From contig NZ_QYYD01000001.1 in the NCBI RefSeq assembly GCF_003591005.1, forward strand, positions 124,001 to 188,000: a stretch of 64,000 nt of DNA. The letters run 5' to 3'. The stretch comes from Rhodopseudomonas palustris. GTDB taxonomy: Bacteria > Pseudomonadota > Alphaproteobacteria > Rhizobiales > Xanthobacteraceae. The position numbers and the translations under genes are program-made. This document shows, one piece after another, positions 36,197-45,362 of this stretch (the first letter of the stretch is position 1; each line of letters begins with the position of its first letter). The notes under the pieces are model-generated. The model did not search any database. It saw only the letters and a program-made list of their open reading frames with translations, and was not told where the DNA came from.

Positions 36197-36229
36197 GCGC
36201 CTCGACCCAGGCCAGCTGGATCGAGGCGC
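36197..36229 (-). terminator. intercistronic hairpin between RTX substrate and exporter genes
   Basis: GCGCCTCGA (36197-36205) and TCGAGGCGC (36221-36229) form a perfect 9-bp stem with a 15-base loop. It lies between the stop of the secreted-protein gene and the ATG of the transporter. Such hairpins commonly act as partial terminators or 3' stabilisers that keep substrate mRNA above transporter mRNA. That role is inferred here. Confidence 0.5.
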
Positions 36230-36266
36230 TAATCAACAATCGTTTAAGCTGTGATGTCTGGATCGA

Positions 36267-38651
36267 TCAGGCGAACTGAAAGTCGCCCCTATCCAGCGCA
36301 CCGATCTTGGTGTTTTTCAACGTCAGCGACTCGTCGCCGATCGCTATCACCACGTCCTGGTGATTCTGCGTGGCGTGAGACAGCACATCCGCGAAGGAGT
36401 CGAACACGTTCTTGCTGAACTGAACGACATCATGGCCATTTCCGTACGCGCGGAAATCCTTGATGATGTCATTGCCGAAGTTCGGTTCGAAGACGAACGT
36501 ATCCGTGCCCCCATTGCCGATGAAGATATCGTTCGCCGAAGTGCCCTTGAGCGTATTGGCGGACGATGAGCCGACGATAGCATTCCCAGAGCTCCCGACG
36601 GCCTGTCCGGAGCTGCCAACCTCTTGAGCCGAGAACGTGTGCACGGAAGCAGGCGAAACCCAACCGGACGCATAATACCAGTCGCCGTCGGCATTCGCCT
36701 TGACGGTCCCGACCGCCTTGGTTCCATCGAAGATCTGGATTTGGCTGTAGGCGTCGGCGGCCCCTTTGATCACGACCCCATTATTGCTGCTCTGGAATAC
36801 GTTGGTCAGCTCCACATTCGAGGCCGGTTGATCGATCATAGAGAGCGGCTTTACGGCTGAAGCCACGCTGGCATTGCCGGCAACGTCGGTTGCGGTCGCC
36901 GCAAACTTGTGATCGCCGTTCGACAAGTATCCGGCATCATAACTCCACGTGCCGTCGGCCTTCGTGAGGGCCGATCCGATCAACTTGCCTGCATCGTAGA
37001 CCTTGACCGAGCTGTTCGCCTCGGCGGTGCCCTTCAGCAAGACGTCATCAACCGTCGTGGTTCCGCTCAGTGCTTTACCGTCGGCCGAGAACACGCCCAG
37101 CGTCGGCGCATTGGGCGCCTTGGTGTCGATCGTCGTGGTCACCACGGCCGACGAAACGCTGGTCTGGCCGGAGCTATTGGTTGCTGTCGCGGTCAACGAA
37201 TGCTTCGCATCAGTCAAAGCCGACGTTGTGTAGCTCCACGCCCCACCGTCACCGGCTTTTACGCTGCCGATCTGGGTCGAACCATCGAAGATCTTGACCG
37301 TGCTGTTCGCCCCAGCGGTGCCGGTCAAGGTCAGGGTGTTGTCGTTGGTGATACCGTCACCCTTGACGCCGCTATCATCCGAGATCGTGGCAATCGTTGG
37401 CGCCGCCGGCTTGGAGGAAGTCGAAGGTGCAATCGAGAGCGACGCGGCGGCCGAACCGTTGCCGGTGTTACCCGCGGCATCCATTGCCTTGGCGGTAAAG
37501 CTGTGATTGCCGGTCGCCAGATTGGATGTGGTGAACGTCCAGGCGCCGTTGGCATTGGCTGACGCCGTCCCGATCTGCACCGTCCCGTCGAATACCTTTA
37601 CGGTGCTGTTGGCCTCTGCCGCACCGGTGAGAACAGCGACGGGAGCCGAAGCCAGCGTAGCCGCCGAAGTCGACACCTTGAGCGTTGGCGCGACGGGTGC
37701 CGTCGTGTCCACAACGACGGTCTTCACCGCGGAAGCCGGACTGGTGCCTGCGGACGTCGTGGCGGTTACGGAGAATTTATGGCTCCCCTCCGTCAAACCA
37801 ACACCCGTGTAGGTCCATTTGCCGCTGGCATCGGTCGTGGTCGAACCGATCTGCTTGGTCCCATCGAGTATCTTGATCGTGCTGTTGGCGGCCGCCGAGC
37901 CACTGAGAGTGATCTTCTCCGAGTTGGTCACGCCATCGCCGGTCTTGCCGCTGTCCGGCGACCAGGAGGCAATATCGGGAGCGACCGCTTCAACGGGCGG
38001 AGACGTCGGCGCTCCACCTTCCACAGGGAACGGTGACGCGATCAACGCGCCCGGAACGAGCTCGCCATTGACGATGGTGGCATACCGGACGTTCTCCCAT
38101 TGCGTGATGTGGATATCGGCGTTGACCTCCTGGATGAGCAATGGCTCATACATAAACGGGCCGACGAAATAAACGTCCTTCAACGCCACCGTGACGTCCT
38201 GATTGTCCGCGGCGATACGCAGCCCGATCGGGCCACCTTGGAAGACCACATTATTCAGCGTGACGGAGCCACCGTAATTGTCGGCGATGAACAGCCCCGC
38301 ATTGGCGGACGACGTGTGGGACACGATTGACGAATTGGTGATCGTCAGATTGCCACTGCTGCCCGGGCTATACGCCTGAATGCCGTCGGCATGATCGGCA
38401 CCCACGCCGGTCGTCTCAATATAAGACTCGTTGATGACGATATCGCCGTCACCTCCGATCCGAACGCCTTCGCGCGAATTAATGCGGACCTGATCGAGAG
38501 TGAAAGAACCGAGACCAACGACCGAGGCGGTGTTGCCAGTGTCGGTGATGCTCTTATTCGTAACCGTCCCGCCATCCTTCACAGTGACGGAAGCCGAGGT
38601 CGTGACACCGTTAAAGATCGGGTCATTCCAGCTTAGAGGAATTCCTGCCAT
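36267..38651 (-). CDS. type I secreted beta-helix/Ig-repeat/RTX protein
   Basis: 794 aa, no Sec signal. Residues about 11-205 form a right-handed beta-helix-like domain (DQVRINSREGVRIGG, GVGADHADGIQAYSPGS, AGLFIADNYGGSV) clearly homologous to the secreted protein at 44.6 kb. Five Ig-like repeats of about 95 residues follow (motif LTGTAGANSTVKIFDGSTQIG... W-x-Y... L-x-x-G-x-HxFTATATD... AG). The C-terminal 100 residues contain an RTX-like start (NTLKGTSANDIFIGNGGTDTF) and the acidic/aromatic end FGNDIIKDF... LTLKN typical of type I signals. It is directly upstream of an exporter pair. The beta-helix may bind or cleave polysaccharide; no catalytic residues can be assigned. The ATG has AGGAG upstream. 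Confidence 0.88.
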   Translation of the reverse strand: MAGIPLSWNDPIFNGVTTSASVTVKDGGTVTNKSITDTGNTASVVGLGSFTLDQVRINSREGVRIGGDGDIVINESYIETTGVGADHADGIQAYSPGSSGNLTITNSSIVSHTSSANAGLFIADNYGGSVTLNNVVFQGGPIGLRIAADNQDVTVALKDVYFVGPFMYEPLLIQEVNADIHITQWENVRYATIVNGELVPGALIASPFPVEGGAPTSPPVEAVAPDIASWSPDSGKTGDGVTNSEKITLSGSAAANSTIKILDGTKQIGSTTTDASGKWTYTGVGLTEGSHKFSVTATTSAGTSPASAVKTVVVDTTAPVAPTLKVSTSAATLASAPVAVLTGAAEANSTVKVFDGTVQIGTASANANGAWTFTTSNLATGNHSFTAKAMDAAGNTGNGSAAASLSIAPSTSSKPAAPTIATISDDSGVKGDGITNDNTLTLTGTAGANSTVKIFDGSTQIGSVKAGDGGAWSYTTSALTDAKHSLTATATNSSGQTSVSSAVVTTTIDTKAPNAPTLGVFSADGKALSGTTTVDDVLLKGTAEANSSVKVYDAGKLIGSALTKADGTWSYDAGYLSNGDHKFAATATDVAGNASVASAVKPLSMIDQPASNVELTNVFQSSNNGVVIKGAADAYSQIQIFDGTKAVGTVKANADGDWYYASGWVSPASVHTFSAQEVGSSGQAVGSSGNAIVGSSSANTLKGTSANDIFIGNGGTDTFVFEPNFGNDIIKDFRAYGNGHDVVQFSKNVFDSFADVLSHATQNHQDVVIAIGDESLTLKNTKIGALDRGDFQFA

Positions 38652-39137
38652 TCCAAACTCCTAGATAGTCTTTCGTTGTCCCTAAACCCGCGGCACCAGA
38701 AAATCGCCCCGAGCAACGATGCCCCGCATGCACCCCAAGGGCGCATCGTCGAAGCCGTCTTTGGTGGTCGGCAGAGGCTTTTTTTGGACAACATCACGGC
38801 CCACCGAAGGTGATTTGCAGCACCTGTTAGTAGCCATAGTGTGATCTGAAAGCGACAACTACCAATATTAATTACACCCATCGACGCATTGAAACGTACG
38901 AGGCCGCAATTTCGACCTAGTTAATGCAAGCCTGCAAAATCAGCGGTTTTCGATTGAACCTTCGGTGGAGGCTATGCCTGGATAATCTTTCTAAAATCTC
39001 GATCGGAAATACATTCAATAAATGGCGACAAATGCCTGTGAAACAAAATCGAGGCACGCCTGCTTTTGCCGAAAGCCGGCTGTGGCGTGCCATTCCATCT
39101 CATCTCCCGCCCCATTTACGACGGCGGATTCGACCGA
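38652..39137. other. upstream region of the RTX gene with AATATTAATT motif
   Basis: No supported gene. The decamer AATATTAATT at 38864-38873 is identical to those at 19581 and 60185. It lies about 210 bases upstream of the secreted-protein gene, in a locally AT-rich stretch. Probable promoter or silencer region. Confidence 0.4.
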
Positions 39138-39281
39138 TTAGAAAATTGATCTGGCCTGTCCCCGATACCCCCGGCGACCGACCGCAATCTTGCCGGCGAT
39201 CTGCGAGACCATCGCGGCGGCCGCCCCGGTGATTCGCGCATAGGGTTCACCGCGCAGCGGCCAGACCAGACCAGCAATCAT
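39138..39281 (-). CDS. possible small protein downstream of acyltransferase
   Basis: 47 codons starting MIAGLVWPLRGEPYARI, then TGAAAAMVSQIAGKIAVG and a basic end (RRGYRGQARSIF). Codon composition is good and it follows the acyltransferase stop by about ten bases, so it could be a last operon gene. The ribosome site is poor and no homolog is recalled. It may be a remnant. Confidence 0.27.
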   Translation of the reverse strand: MIAGLVWPLRGEPYARITGAAAAMVSQIAGKIAVGRRGYRGQARSIF

Positions 39282-39291
39282 GTCGGGAGGT

Positions 39292-40473
39292 TCAAACCTC
39301 TCCTGTCGAGTTCGCGCGCGCCTGCGATCGTCGTCGCGAGAAATCCAATGCGATCGGGGCATCGGTGACCGTCTCTCCGCTGGCATATCGACTGCTGCTC
39401 GCAGGCAAAAAGCGATCGCGCAGCGACACGACGGGCCACTCGATTAAACGAGACATCAGCCCCCCGAACAACACTGCTGCACTCACCGTAAGCGTGGCCG
39501 CGACGATCCATTCCGCAACGCTGCCGTCGTGAACAAACGGGCTGATCGCTCGAGAGATTCCTCCGATCACCGTGACATGCCAAAGATAGATGCTGTAAGA
39601 ATACCGGCCGATCCAGGCGAGTGCGGCGGTCCACCATGCGGTCATGGATAAATGCAGGACACCCATCAGGATCGCCGTCGATGACACCACCCGCACCGGC
39701 AGGATCTTATAAAGGGACACTCCGTTGAGGGTGGGCCACGGCAGCGCGAGACATGCGATGACGCCGATCCCGGCGGCAATCAGTGGCCAGCGCCATACCC
39801 TCAGCCCTGCGACAACCTCGGGGTTAAATTCGACCAATGCCCGGACGCCGACGCCAGCGAGAAGTCCATCGAGCCAGAGATGGGTGGCCGGCATCGTCGA
39901 GTCGACGAGATACGGGTCGCCAAACACAGCACAGACGGCACGCAGAACGCTCCAAGCCAATGGAGCAAGCAGACAAAGCGGAGCGATCCCCGCGCTCCAT
40001 CCAACCCGTATCAGGGCGAGAAGCACGAACGGGAGGGCAAGATAGAAATGCTCCTCCACAGCGAGACTCCAGGTATGCAGGGCCGGGTTCGGGCCGATGT
40101 AATTATTAAGGAACAAAGCGTTGGGCCAGTAGTCGGAGAGCAACTCACGAAGCGAGGCACCCTTCGCAAGAGGCATGGCGACGAGATAGGCCAGAAAAAC
40201 GAAATACGCCGGCCATATCTTCAACCCCCGTCGGATCAGGAAACGCCCGACATCGATCCCGCCGCGAGTGCGCATCTCGGTGATCAATAGCCCGCCCACC
40301 AAATACCCGGAGAGCGTGAAGAACAGCGGGACGCCGAAGCCGCCCCACTCATGCCAGACATAGGCGAGCGCCCCGACTACCCCATCGGGTGCCGCAAATC
40401 GGAAATGCGCGCCAATGACGAGGAGGATGGCGAACGCTCGCATGACATCGAGCTGGATGGATCGCGCCTGCAT
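39292..40473 (-). CDS. membrane acyltransferase of the OafA/acyltransferase-3 family
   Basis: 393 aa, about ten membrane helices. Family marks: N-terminal QLDVMRAFAILLVIGAHFRF with the conserved His, FFTLSGYLVGGLL, RRGLKIWPAYFVFL and HTWSLAVEEHFYLALPF. These enzymes transfer acetyl or other acyl groups to lipid-linked or exported sugars from the cytoplasm. It stands next to surface-polysaccharide genes, so modification of the exopolysaccharide or O-antigen is the likely job. It ends with a soluble basic tail (RRRSQARANSTGEV). Confidence 0.93.
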   Translation of the reverse strand: MQARSIQLDVMRAFAILLVIGAHFRFAAPDGVVGALAYVWHEWGGFGVPLFFTLSGYLVGGLLITEMRTRGGIDVGRFLIRRGLKIWPAYFVFLAYLVAMPLAKGASLRELLSDYWPNALFLNNYIGPNPALHTWSLAVEEHFYLALPFVLLALIRVGWSAGIAPLCLLAPLAWSVLRAVCAVFGDPYLVDSTMPATHLWLDGLLAGVGVRALVEFNPEVVAGLRVWRWPLIAAGIGVIACLALPWPTLNGVSLYKILPVRVVSSTAILMGVLHLSMTAWWTAALAWIGRYSYSIYLWHVTVIGGISRAISPFVHDGSVAEWIVAATLTVSAAVLFGGLMSRLIEWPVVSLRDRFLPASSSRYASGETVTDAPIALDFSRRRSQARANSTGEV

Positions 40474-41004
40474 TAAACCCCTCGATACGAAATCCTGCGT
40501 TCGGAAATATATAATTAATTATAAAAGACCGACAATAATATTCCGCCAGTCGCCGCCCGCGGCGGTTGGATTATCGTCGGCAAATCCGAAGGGCCTAGAC
40601 ACGGCCTCGATCAGCAACAGCCTTGTGCGTCGCCACGCACCAGCGCGCAGCCGTTGGGGCGCAATGCAGTGCGCGATCAATCGCACGGGCTCGGGACCGA
40701 TGGGAGAGCAAATTTCTCACCGCCGTCCCGACCCCCAGTCTTCGCTGAATTCGGCTCGACATCAACGGTGGCGGCCATCTCGATGGCCAGAATCGGACAC
40801 GATGCGTACTACGGTGCGACGCGTCCAGCCTTCGAAGAAATTGCACGCAACCAGCGTCTGGAATTGACCATCGAGCTAATATTTCTAAATCAGTCCTATT
40901 TAATCTGGATTTATATAAACTGGTCTGCCATGCTTGCTACAATAGGGACGACGCGGCGGGAGCTTGTCGAAACAAAGTAATTCTTTGACTCGGGGAGTTT
41001 TCGC
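40474..41004. other. divergent intergenic region with two AT-rich islands
   Basis: No supported gene in about 530 bases. A perfect 12-base AT palindrome, ATAATTAATTAT, lies at 40511-40522, just upstream of the acyltransferase. A second AT-rich block lies at about 40875-40925, upstream of the dioxygenase. The two blocks probably contain the promoters of the divergent genes. Confidence 0.5.
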
Positions 41005-41856
41005 ATGGACGTCCGAAGAATTGCAGCTCGGCTTTCTGGCGGCGAGATTCACTACGCACTGGGCCGATTTCATTTTGTTCGACAGATTTACGGAAGCTTG
41101 CGTGAATTGGCCGAAGGTCAGCCGGCTCCGCCATCGGGCGGCGGCGCCACGTTATTTCCCGGTGCCGATATTAGCGAAATCACTCGGACTATCAATGCAG
41201 ATGCCGTCTACGTCGGCCTGAACCTTCCGGCCGAGACCGTCGCCGAGATTGCCGAATTTGCGCGCACCGAGCCGCTCCACGCCAATTACGATCCAGACGG
41301 GCCGACCTTTCACTACGCGGATGTCCAAAGAGGACGAACACCCGATGGGAGATCTGTCGCCATCGGAGGCGTTTACAAGCCGTGCCGCTGTCCCGCCGTG
41401 CAAGCCGTGGTCGACGACCCGGTCCTGCGATCGATCGTGACAGGCTACCTCGGGCACACGCCGCGTGAAATCATGACGATTCTGCACTGGAGCTTCGCGT
41501 CCGACTTTGACGACGAGGAGCGGCGGCGCCGGCTGAGACACCACGTGATCGACTATCACTACGACGTCAGCGGATTCAACTTCGTCTACGCCAGTTTCTA
41601 CATCACGGATACGAACCGGGACTCCGGCGCTCACGTCATGATGAAGCGCTCGCATAAGAAGAAGCCGCTCCGGATGCTCCTCGGTTCCGCATCGGCAAGT
41701 TCAGAAGCTGTGAGGAAGCAATTCGGTATCGAGAACGAGATCACGATCGAAGGTCCCGCAGGGACCGGCTTCGTCCAGGACACCTCCTGCTATCACCGCG
41801 CCACACCGCCTACCGCAGGCGATCGACTTATGCTCGCGGTTCGATTTATAAATTGA
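41005..41856 (+). CDS. PhyH-like Fe(II)/2-oxoglutarate dioxygenase family protein
   Basis: 283 aa. The C-terminal half shows a phytanoyl-CoA dioxygenase-like double-stranded beta-helix: the metal HxD in YHYDVSGFNFVYASFYITD, AHVMMKRSHKKKPLRM, the distal His in QDTSCYHRATPPTAGDR, and the Arg that would bind 2-oxoglutarate shortly after (LAVRFIN). The N-terminal 100 residues are unassigned. GGGGAG precedes the ATG. It is an odd member for a polysaccharide locus; members of this family hydroxylate small molecules or lipid- or sugar-linked substrates. It is transcribed alone and convergent with the glycosyltransferase run. Confidence 0.8.
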   Translation: MDVRRIAARLSGGEIHYALGRFHFVRQIYGSLRELAEGQPAPPSGGGATLFPGADISEITRTINADAVYVGLNLPAETVAEIAEFARTEPLHANYDPDGPTFHYADVQRGRTPDGRSVAIGGVYKPCRCPAVQAVVDDPVLRSIVTGYLGHTPREIMTILHWSFASDFDDEERRRRLRHHVIDYHYDVSGFNFVYASFYITDTNRDSGAHVMMKRSHKKKPLRMLLGSASASSEAVRKQFGIENEITIEGPAGTGFVQDTSCYHRATPPTAGDRLMLAVRFIN

Positions 41857-41865
41857 TGCAGCTCC

Positions 41866-41885
41866 CGCCCGAAATTGTCCGGGCG
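41866..41885. terminator. short hairpin after the dioxygenase gene
   Basis: CGCCCG and CGGGCG form a 6-bp stem with an 8-base loop ten bases after the stop codon, between convergent genes. No U-run; a weak candidate terminator. Confidence 0.35.
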
Positions 41886-42003
41886 AACTCGCCAAGTCCG
41901 CGCGGTCCATCCCCGTCAGCATAACGACGTCCGCTATCTTCCATCGCTGAACGAACCCCGTCGATCCGCCGACCGCGGCACGTGCGAACGGGTCGTCTGC
42001 CAT

Positions 42004-43020
42004 TCACGGACGACCCGGCTCTCCCGAAGCTCGACGGTCCACGCTGGATGCCGTGACGAGGCCGCACTCGTAACCTGACCTCACTCCCGGATAGCCCACG
42101 ATCCAATCGTGGCGCTGGCCCCAGACCATGGTCCAGGGATCATCCTCTGAACGGTTGGCTCTTGGCTTAATCTGCGCCAGCAGAGCGCGAAGACCGACGC
42201 CGACCAGAAGCTCGAACAGAACAAGCTGCTTGCTCCATCCAGTGAAATGATCGCGGACCAGCGTCGCCTTTCCCTTGAACAGCAGCAGCAGTTTGCCCGC
42301 GCGTGTCGCAGAGGCCTTGCCGACATCGTGGATGATGTTGGCCTCAGGGCAGATGATCGGGCGATACCCTGCCTCTCTCGCCCGCCAGGCGAGATCGGCA
42401 TCTTCACCATACATGAAGTAACGCTCGTCAAAGCCGCCCAGCTTTCGCCAAGCATCGCGAGACGCAAGGAGAAGGCAACCCGTGATGATCCCCACTTCCC
42501 TCACGGTATCCCGGCGCCAGTCGGCCATCGCCTCGGGATCAAACCATCGCGTGTGACGGAAAGCGGTGCTCAGGCCAAGTGCGAAGCACGTCATGCTCCA
42601 CACCGTCGGAAGCGCCCAGCAAGACGACAATTCGAGCGAACCATCGCGCCTCAGTGATCGACCGCCGTACAGCCCATGGCTGGGATGCGCTCGCGCAAAA
42701 TTCACAAGTCGCTCGAGTGCCCGATCCAGCACCACCGTGTCGGGATTGAGAAGTAGCAGAAAGTCAGCATTCGCTCGCGTCGCGGCGAGATTGACGCCCC
42801 GTGCGAAGCCTAGATTTTGCTTCGCATCGATGAGCTCGACTTCAGGAAACTCGCTACGCACCATAACGACGGAGCCGTCGACCGAACCATTGTCGACGAC
42901 GATTATTTGCTGCCGCAGATCCCCGCGCTGATCGAGGACCGAGCGCAGACTCTCACGAAGCAAATCCTCGGTATTGTAGGATACGATAAGCACGGCGACG
43001 TCTGCGGGGGATGTGGTCAC
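42004..43020 (-). CDS. glycosyltransferase family 2 (rhamnosyltransferase-like)
   Basis: 338 aa, inverting GT-A enzyme. LIVSYNTEDLLRESLRSVL opens the nucleotide-sugar fold. IIVVDNGSVDGS and NLGFARGVNLAA follow, the metal site is LLLLNPDTVV, and the acceptor loop is GFDERYFMYGEDADLAWRAREAGYR. The NPD form and the GED-AD-L signature are typical of WcaA/RfbF-like rhamnosyl or related transferases. Its ATG overlaps the stop of the upstream acetyltransferase (ATGA). It is the last gene of the left polysaccharide operon. The sugar donor is not determinable. Confidence 0.9.
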   Translation of the reverse strand: MTTSPADVAVLIVSYNTEDLLRESLRSVLDQRGDLRQQIIVVDNGSVDGSVVMVRSEFPEVELIDAKQNLGFARGVNLAATRANADFLLLLNPDTVVLDRALERLVNFARAHPSHGLYGGRSLRRDGSLELSSCWALPTVWSMTCFALGLSTAFRHTRWFDPEAMADWRRDTVREVGIITGCLLLASRDAWRKLGGFDERYFMYGEDADLAWRAREAGYRPIICPEANIIHDVGKASATRAGKLLLLFKGKATLVRDHFTGWSKQLVLFELLVGVGLRALLAQIKPRANRSEDDPWTMVWGQRHDWIVGYPGVRSGYECGLVTASSVDRRASGEPGRP

Positions 43021-43568
43021 GTGGGTGCTCCGATTGGTTTGGGCCGCGGCCTTATCGCGCGCGCCGGTGCGCCAGCGCAGATCATGTTCGCCGGCAGATC
43101 GCGCGTGACCACCGATCCGGCTCCGACGATGCAGCCGGCCTCAATCGTCACTCCAGCCGTAATCACCGCGTTGGCACCAATCCAGACACCCTCGCGGATC
43201 ACAATGTCGCGTTCATTCTTCGGCTGGAAGGCAGGAGGCGTTCCTTCCACCAAGCCATAGTCGGACGCCGTCACGATCGTGTTGGGTCCGATCATGACGT
43301 CGTCGCCGAGCAGGATTCGACCGGAGGAATTTCCCGCCCACAAGCACACGCGCTCGCCGACATGACACCGATGGCCGAGCGTGATCCTCTCCCCGTTCGC
43401 AATCGACACGTTCGGCGCGAACACCTGATCACGGCCCATCTTGATCTTGCGCTTCTCGCGCACATGCTTGTAGCCGTAGAAATGCAGGATCCGCAGCGAG
43501 TGCATCCAGACCAGCGGATCGATCATGGATTTGACTCCGTTGCCGATCTTGCCGAGCATGCTTGGCAT
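43017..43568 (-). CDS. hexapeptide-repeat acetyltransferase (colanic acid WcaF/LacA-like)
   Basis: 183 aa. A short N-terminal helix is followed by a left-handed beta-helix (VSIANGERITLGHRCHVG, ILLGDDVMIGPNTIVTASDYG, IVIREGVWIGANAVITAGVTIEAGCIVGAGSVVTRDLPAN) ending in the usual GAPARAIRPRP cap. It probably acetylates a sugar of the repeat unit using acetyl-CoA in the cytoplasm. The start codon overlaps the stop of the upstream glycosyltransferase and its stop overlaps the next start, so it is firmly within the operon. Confidence 0.88.
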   Translation of the reverse strand: MPSMLGKIGNGVKSMIDPLVWMHSLRILHFYGYKHVREKRKIKMGRDQVFAPNVSIANGERITLGHRCHVGERVCLWAGNSSGRILLGDDVMIGPNTIVTASDYGLVEGTPPAFQPKNERDIVIREGVWIGANAVITAGVTIEAGCIVGAGSVVTRDLPANMICAGAPARAIRPRPKPIGAPT

Positions 43569-44527
43569 CAGCCCAGCTCCTCTTGTCCAAATTTGGCCGG
43601 AGCCGCGCGGCTGGTCTCGTCGCGCTCCCAGCTGTGATCGCCTCGCTGCTGCTTTCGAGCCGCTGCGAATGCGGCCATTTTCGCAATCAAGGCATAGACC
43701 AGCAGGTCCGAAACGCTGACGCGGCGGCGGCGCAGCAACTCCAGCATCGCAATCCGTCTCGCTCGCCCAGGGAGCTGGCCGAAACGTCGATCCAGTTCAC
43801 GTTGCCCGAGCAACGTGCGCGTGCGCCGCTTGACCAGTCCTGCCAGCGTGCGCGGCGGACGCACGAGGAACTGGTGCGCATTCGACGTCGCCCGTTCGCC
43901 GCTCGCAAACAGGTCGTGCACATACTGGTCATCGTTGGTGATCGCCGGAAAGGAGCCAAGGCGCGCATGCCCGGCGGCAGACAGCACGTAAATGCCGGAT
44001 CCGACGAGATTGTCGGTGAACCAGGGCGTCTCGCACCAGACCCGATAGAACGATCGAACGATCGGCGAACAGCCATCGAGATCAATTACGGCGCGCGGCG
44101 CCCCTACCAATGCCCCCGTACGCTGCATTTCGTCGATCACGGATTGGACCGCCGCCGCACTCACCGTGATGTCGGCGTCAAGGTACACGCGTGGAAACAC
44201 CGATGCGGCGCGATCGCCGGCATTCAGCGCGGCGTGCTTGGAGGCTTCCGCAACTTCGACCAGGATGACCCGATCGCTGTAGCTCCTGGCGATTTCGACG
44301 GTGCGGTCGGTACAGCCGTTGGCCGCGACGACGATTTCCAATTCGCCCGGTTTGGCGCCCGCCAGAAGGGCATCCAGGCAGCGTGCAAGTACGCTCTCCT
44401 CATTGTGTGCGGGAATGACCACGCTGAACGCGGAAGCCCGACCCGACACTCCGTCAGCGGGAGCTGTTCCCGTTGAGGCGCAATCCAGATCCCGACCTCG
44501 TGCTGAAGACAAATCTACAGAGGGCAT
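43568..44527 (-). CDS. glycosyltransferase family 2
   Basis: 319 aa. GT-A fold marks: FSVVIPAHNEESVLARCLDALL, EIVVAANGCTDRTVEIA and the metal motif VYLDADITVS, then ITNDDQYVHDLFASGER. An approximately 30-residue lead without conserved character precedes the domain, so a later start is possible. The C-terminus is basic and helical (RRRRVSVSDLLVYALIAKMAAFAAARK) and may touch the membrane. It is the first of three overlapping genes after a 91-base gap in the operon. Confidence 0.88.
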   Translation of the reverse strand: MPSVDLSSARGRDLDCASTGTAPADGVSGRASAFSVVIPAHNEESVLARCLDALLAGAKPGELEIVVAANGCTDRTVEIARSYSDRVILVEVAEASKHAALNAGDRAASVFPRVYLDADITVSAAAVQSVIDEMQRTGALVGAPRAVIDLDGCSPIVRSFYRVWCETPWFTDNLVGSGIYVLSAAGHARLGSFPAITNDDQYVHDLFASGERATSNAHQFLVRPPRTLAGLVKRRTRTLLGQRELDRRFGQLPGRARRIAMLELLRRRRVSVSDLLVYALIAKMAAFAAARKQQRGDHSWERDETSRAAPAKFGQEELG

Positions 44528-44618
44528 GTCGTTGTCTCGTCCAACTGTCTCGCCGCAACCGATATCGACCCGTGGGCCGGTTCATTGTCGATCTGCCAAG
44601 AGCTGCACGCCCTCGCCT

Positions 44619-45362
44619 TCAGAACGGCTTTGGCAATGCCGGCCCAGCGACCAGTTTGCCGTCCATGATGCGTCCCAGGCGCACATCTTCCCAACGCTCG
44701 ATGATATTGCGGTGTCTGCCGACATCTCCGAAGAGATAGGGCCGGTAACGAAATGGAGGGATGAAGAACACGTTCTTCAGCCGAATGATATTGTCGCCGC
44801 CGACATCGGGATGGACGCGGAGACCGTAATTGACGCCGCCGCCGATGAAGGCGACGTTTTCCAGATCGATCGTGCCAGTCCAGTTGTCGGCGATGAACAG
44901 GCCGACATTCGCGGCGACGCCGTGGGTCACGATCGCAGTGTTGGACACTTTCAGAGTGCCCCTGCTGCCCGGTGAATAGGTCTGGATCACATCGGCATGG
45001 TCCGACCCGACGCCGAGTGCTTCGAGGTAACAGTGATCGATGACAAACGTGCCATTGCCGCAGATCCGGATGCATTCTCGGGAGTTCACGCGACAGTTCC
45101 GAATGATTGCACCATCACATGTGACGATCGAGGCGATGCTGCCCGTCTCGGTGATGCTCCTGTCACTGACGGTGCCATTGGCCGACACCCGCAATGCACT
45201 CGATACGGCGTTGCCACTGAACCGGGCGTCATCGTAATCGAGAGGGATTTCGCCGGAACACGCCAGATCCGACTTGCCGTCGCAGGGCGATTGATCCGAC
45301 CAGGCGGCCCGCGGCACGATGGCTGCCGCCGCCAAGGCTGCGATGAGGTCACGCCGTCGCAT
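44619..45362 (-). CDS. exported beta-helix protein (paralog of the RTX protein's N-domain)
   Basis: 247 aa. N-terminal leader MRRRDLIAALAAAAIVPRAAWS has a short twin-arginine/Sec-like signal with a likely cut after AWS. The mature part aligns over its whole length with residues 11-205 of the type I secreted protein at 36.3-38.7 kb: RxSITETGSIASIV, CRVNSRECIRICG, GVGSDHADVIQTYSPGS, NVGLFIADNWTG and WEDVRLGRIMDGKLV. Several Cys (about residues 82, 90, 97, 101 and 111) could form disulfides in the periplasm. It sits in a polysaccharide operon and overlaps the polymerase gene by 14 bases, so a periplasmic role on the polymer (lyase, epimerase or binding) is plausible, without catalytic proof. Confidence 0.82.
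   Translation of the reverse strand: MRRRDLIAALAAAAIVPRAAWSDQSPCDGKSDLACSGEIPLDYDDARFSGNAVSSALRVSANGTVSDRSITETGSIASIVTCDGAIIRNCRVNSRECIRICGNGTFVIDHCYLEALGVGSDHADVIQTYSPGSRGTLKVSNTAIVTHGVAANVGLFIADNWTGTIDLENVAFIGGGVNYGLRVHPDVGGDNIIRLKNVFFIPPFRYRPYLFGDVGRHRNIIERWEDVRLGRIMDGKLVAGPALPKPF

Noticed and set aside
38924-39232. 102-codon plus-strand frame between the RTX and acyltransferase genes
   Set aside because: Basic, unconserved-looking composition, no ribosome site, and it covers an AT-rich regulatory stretch.
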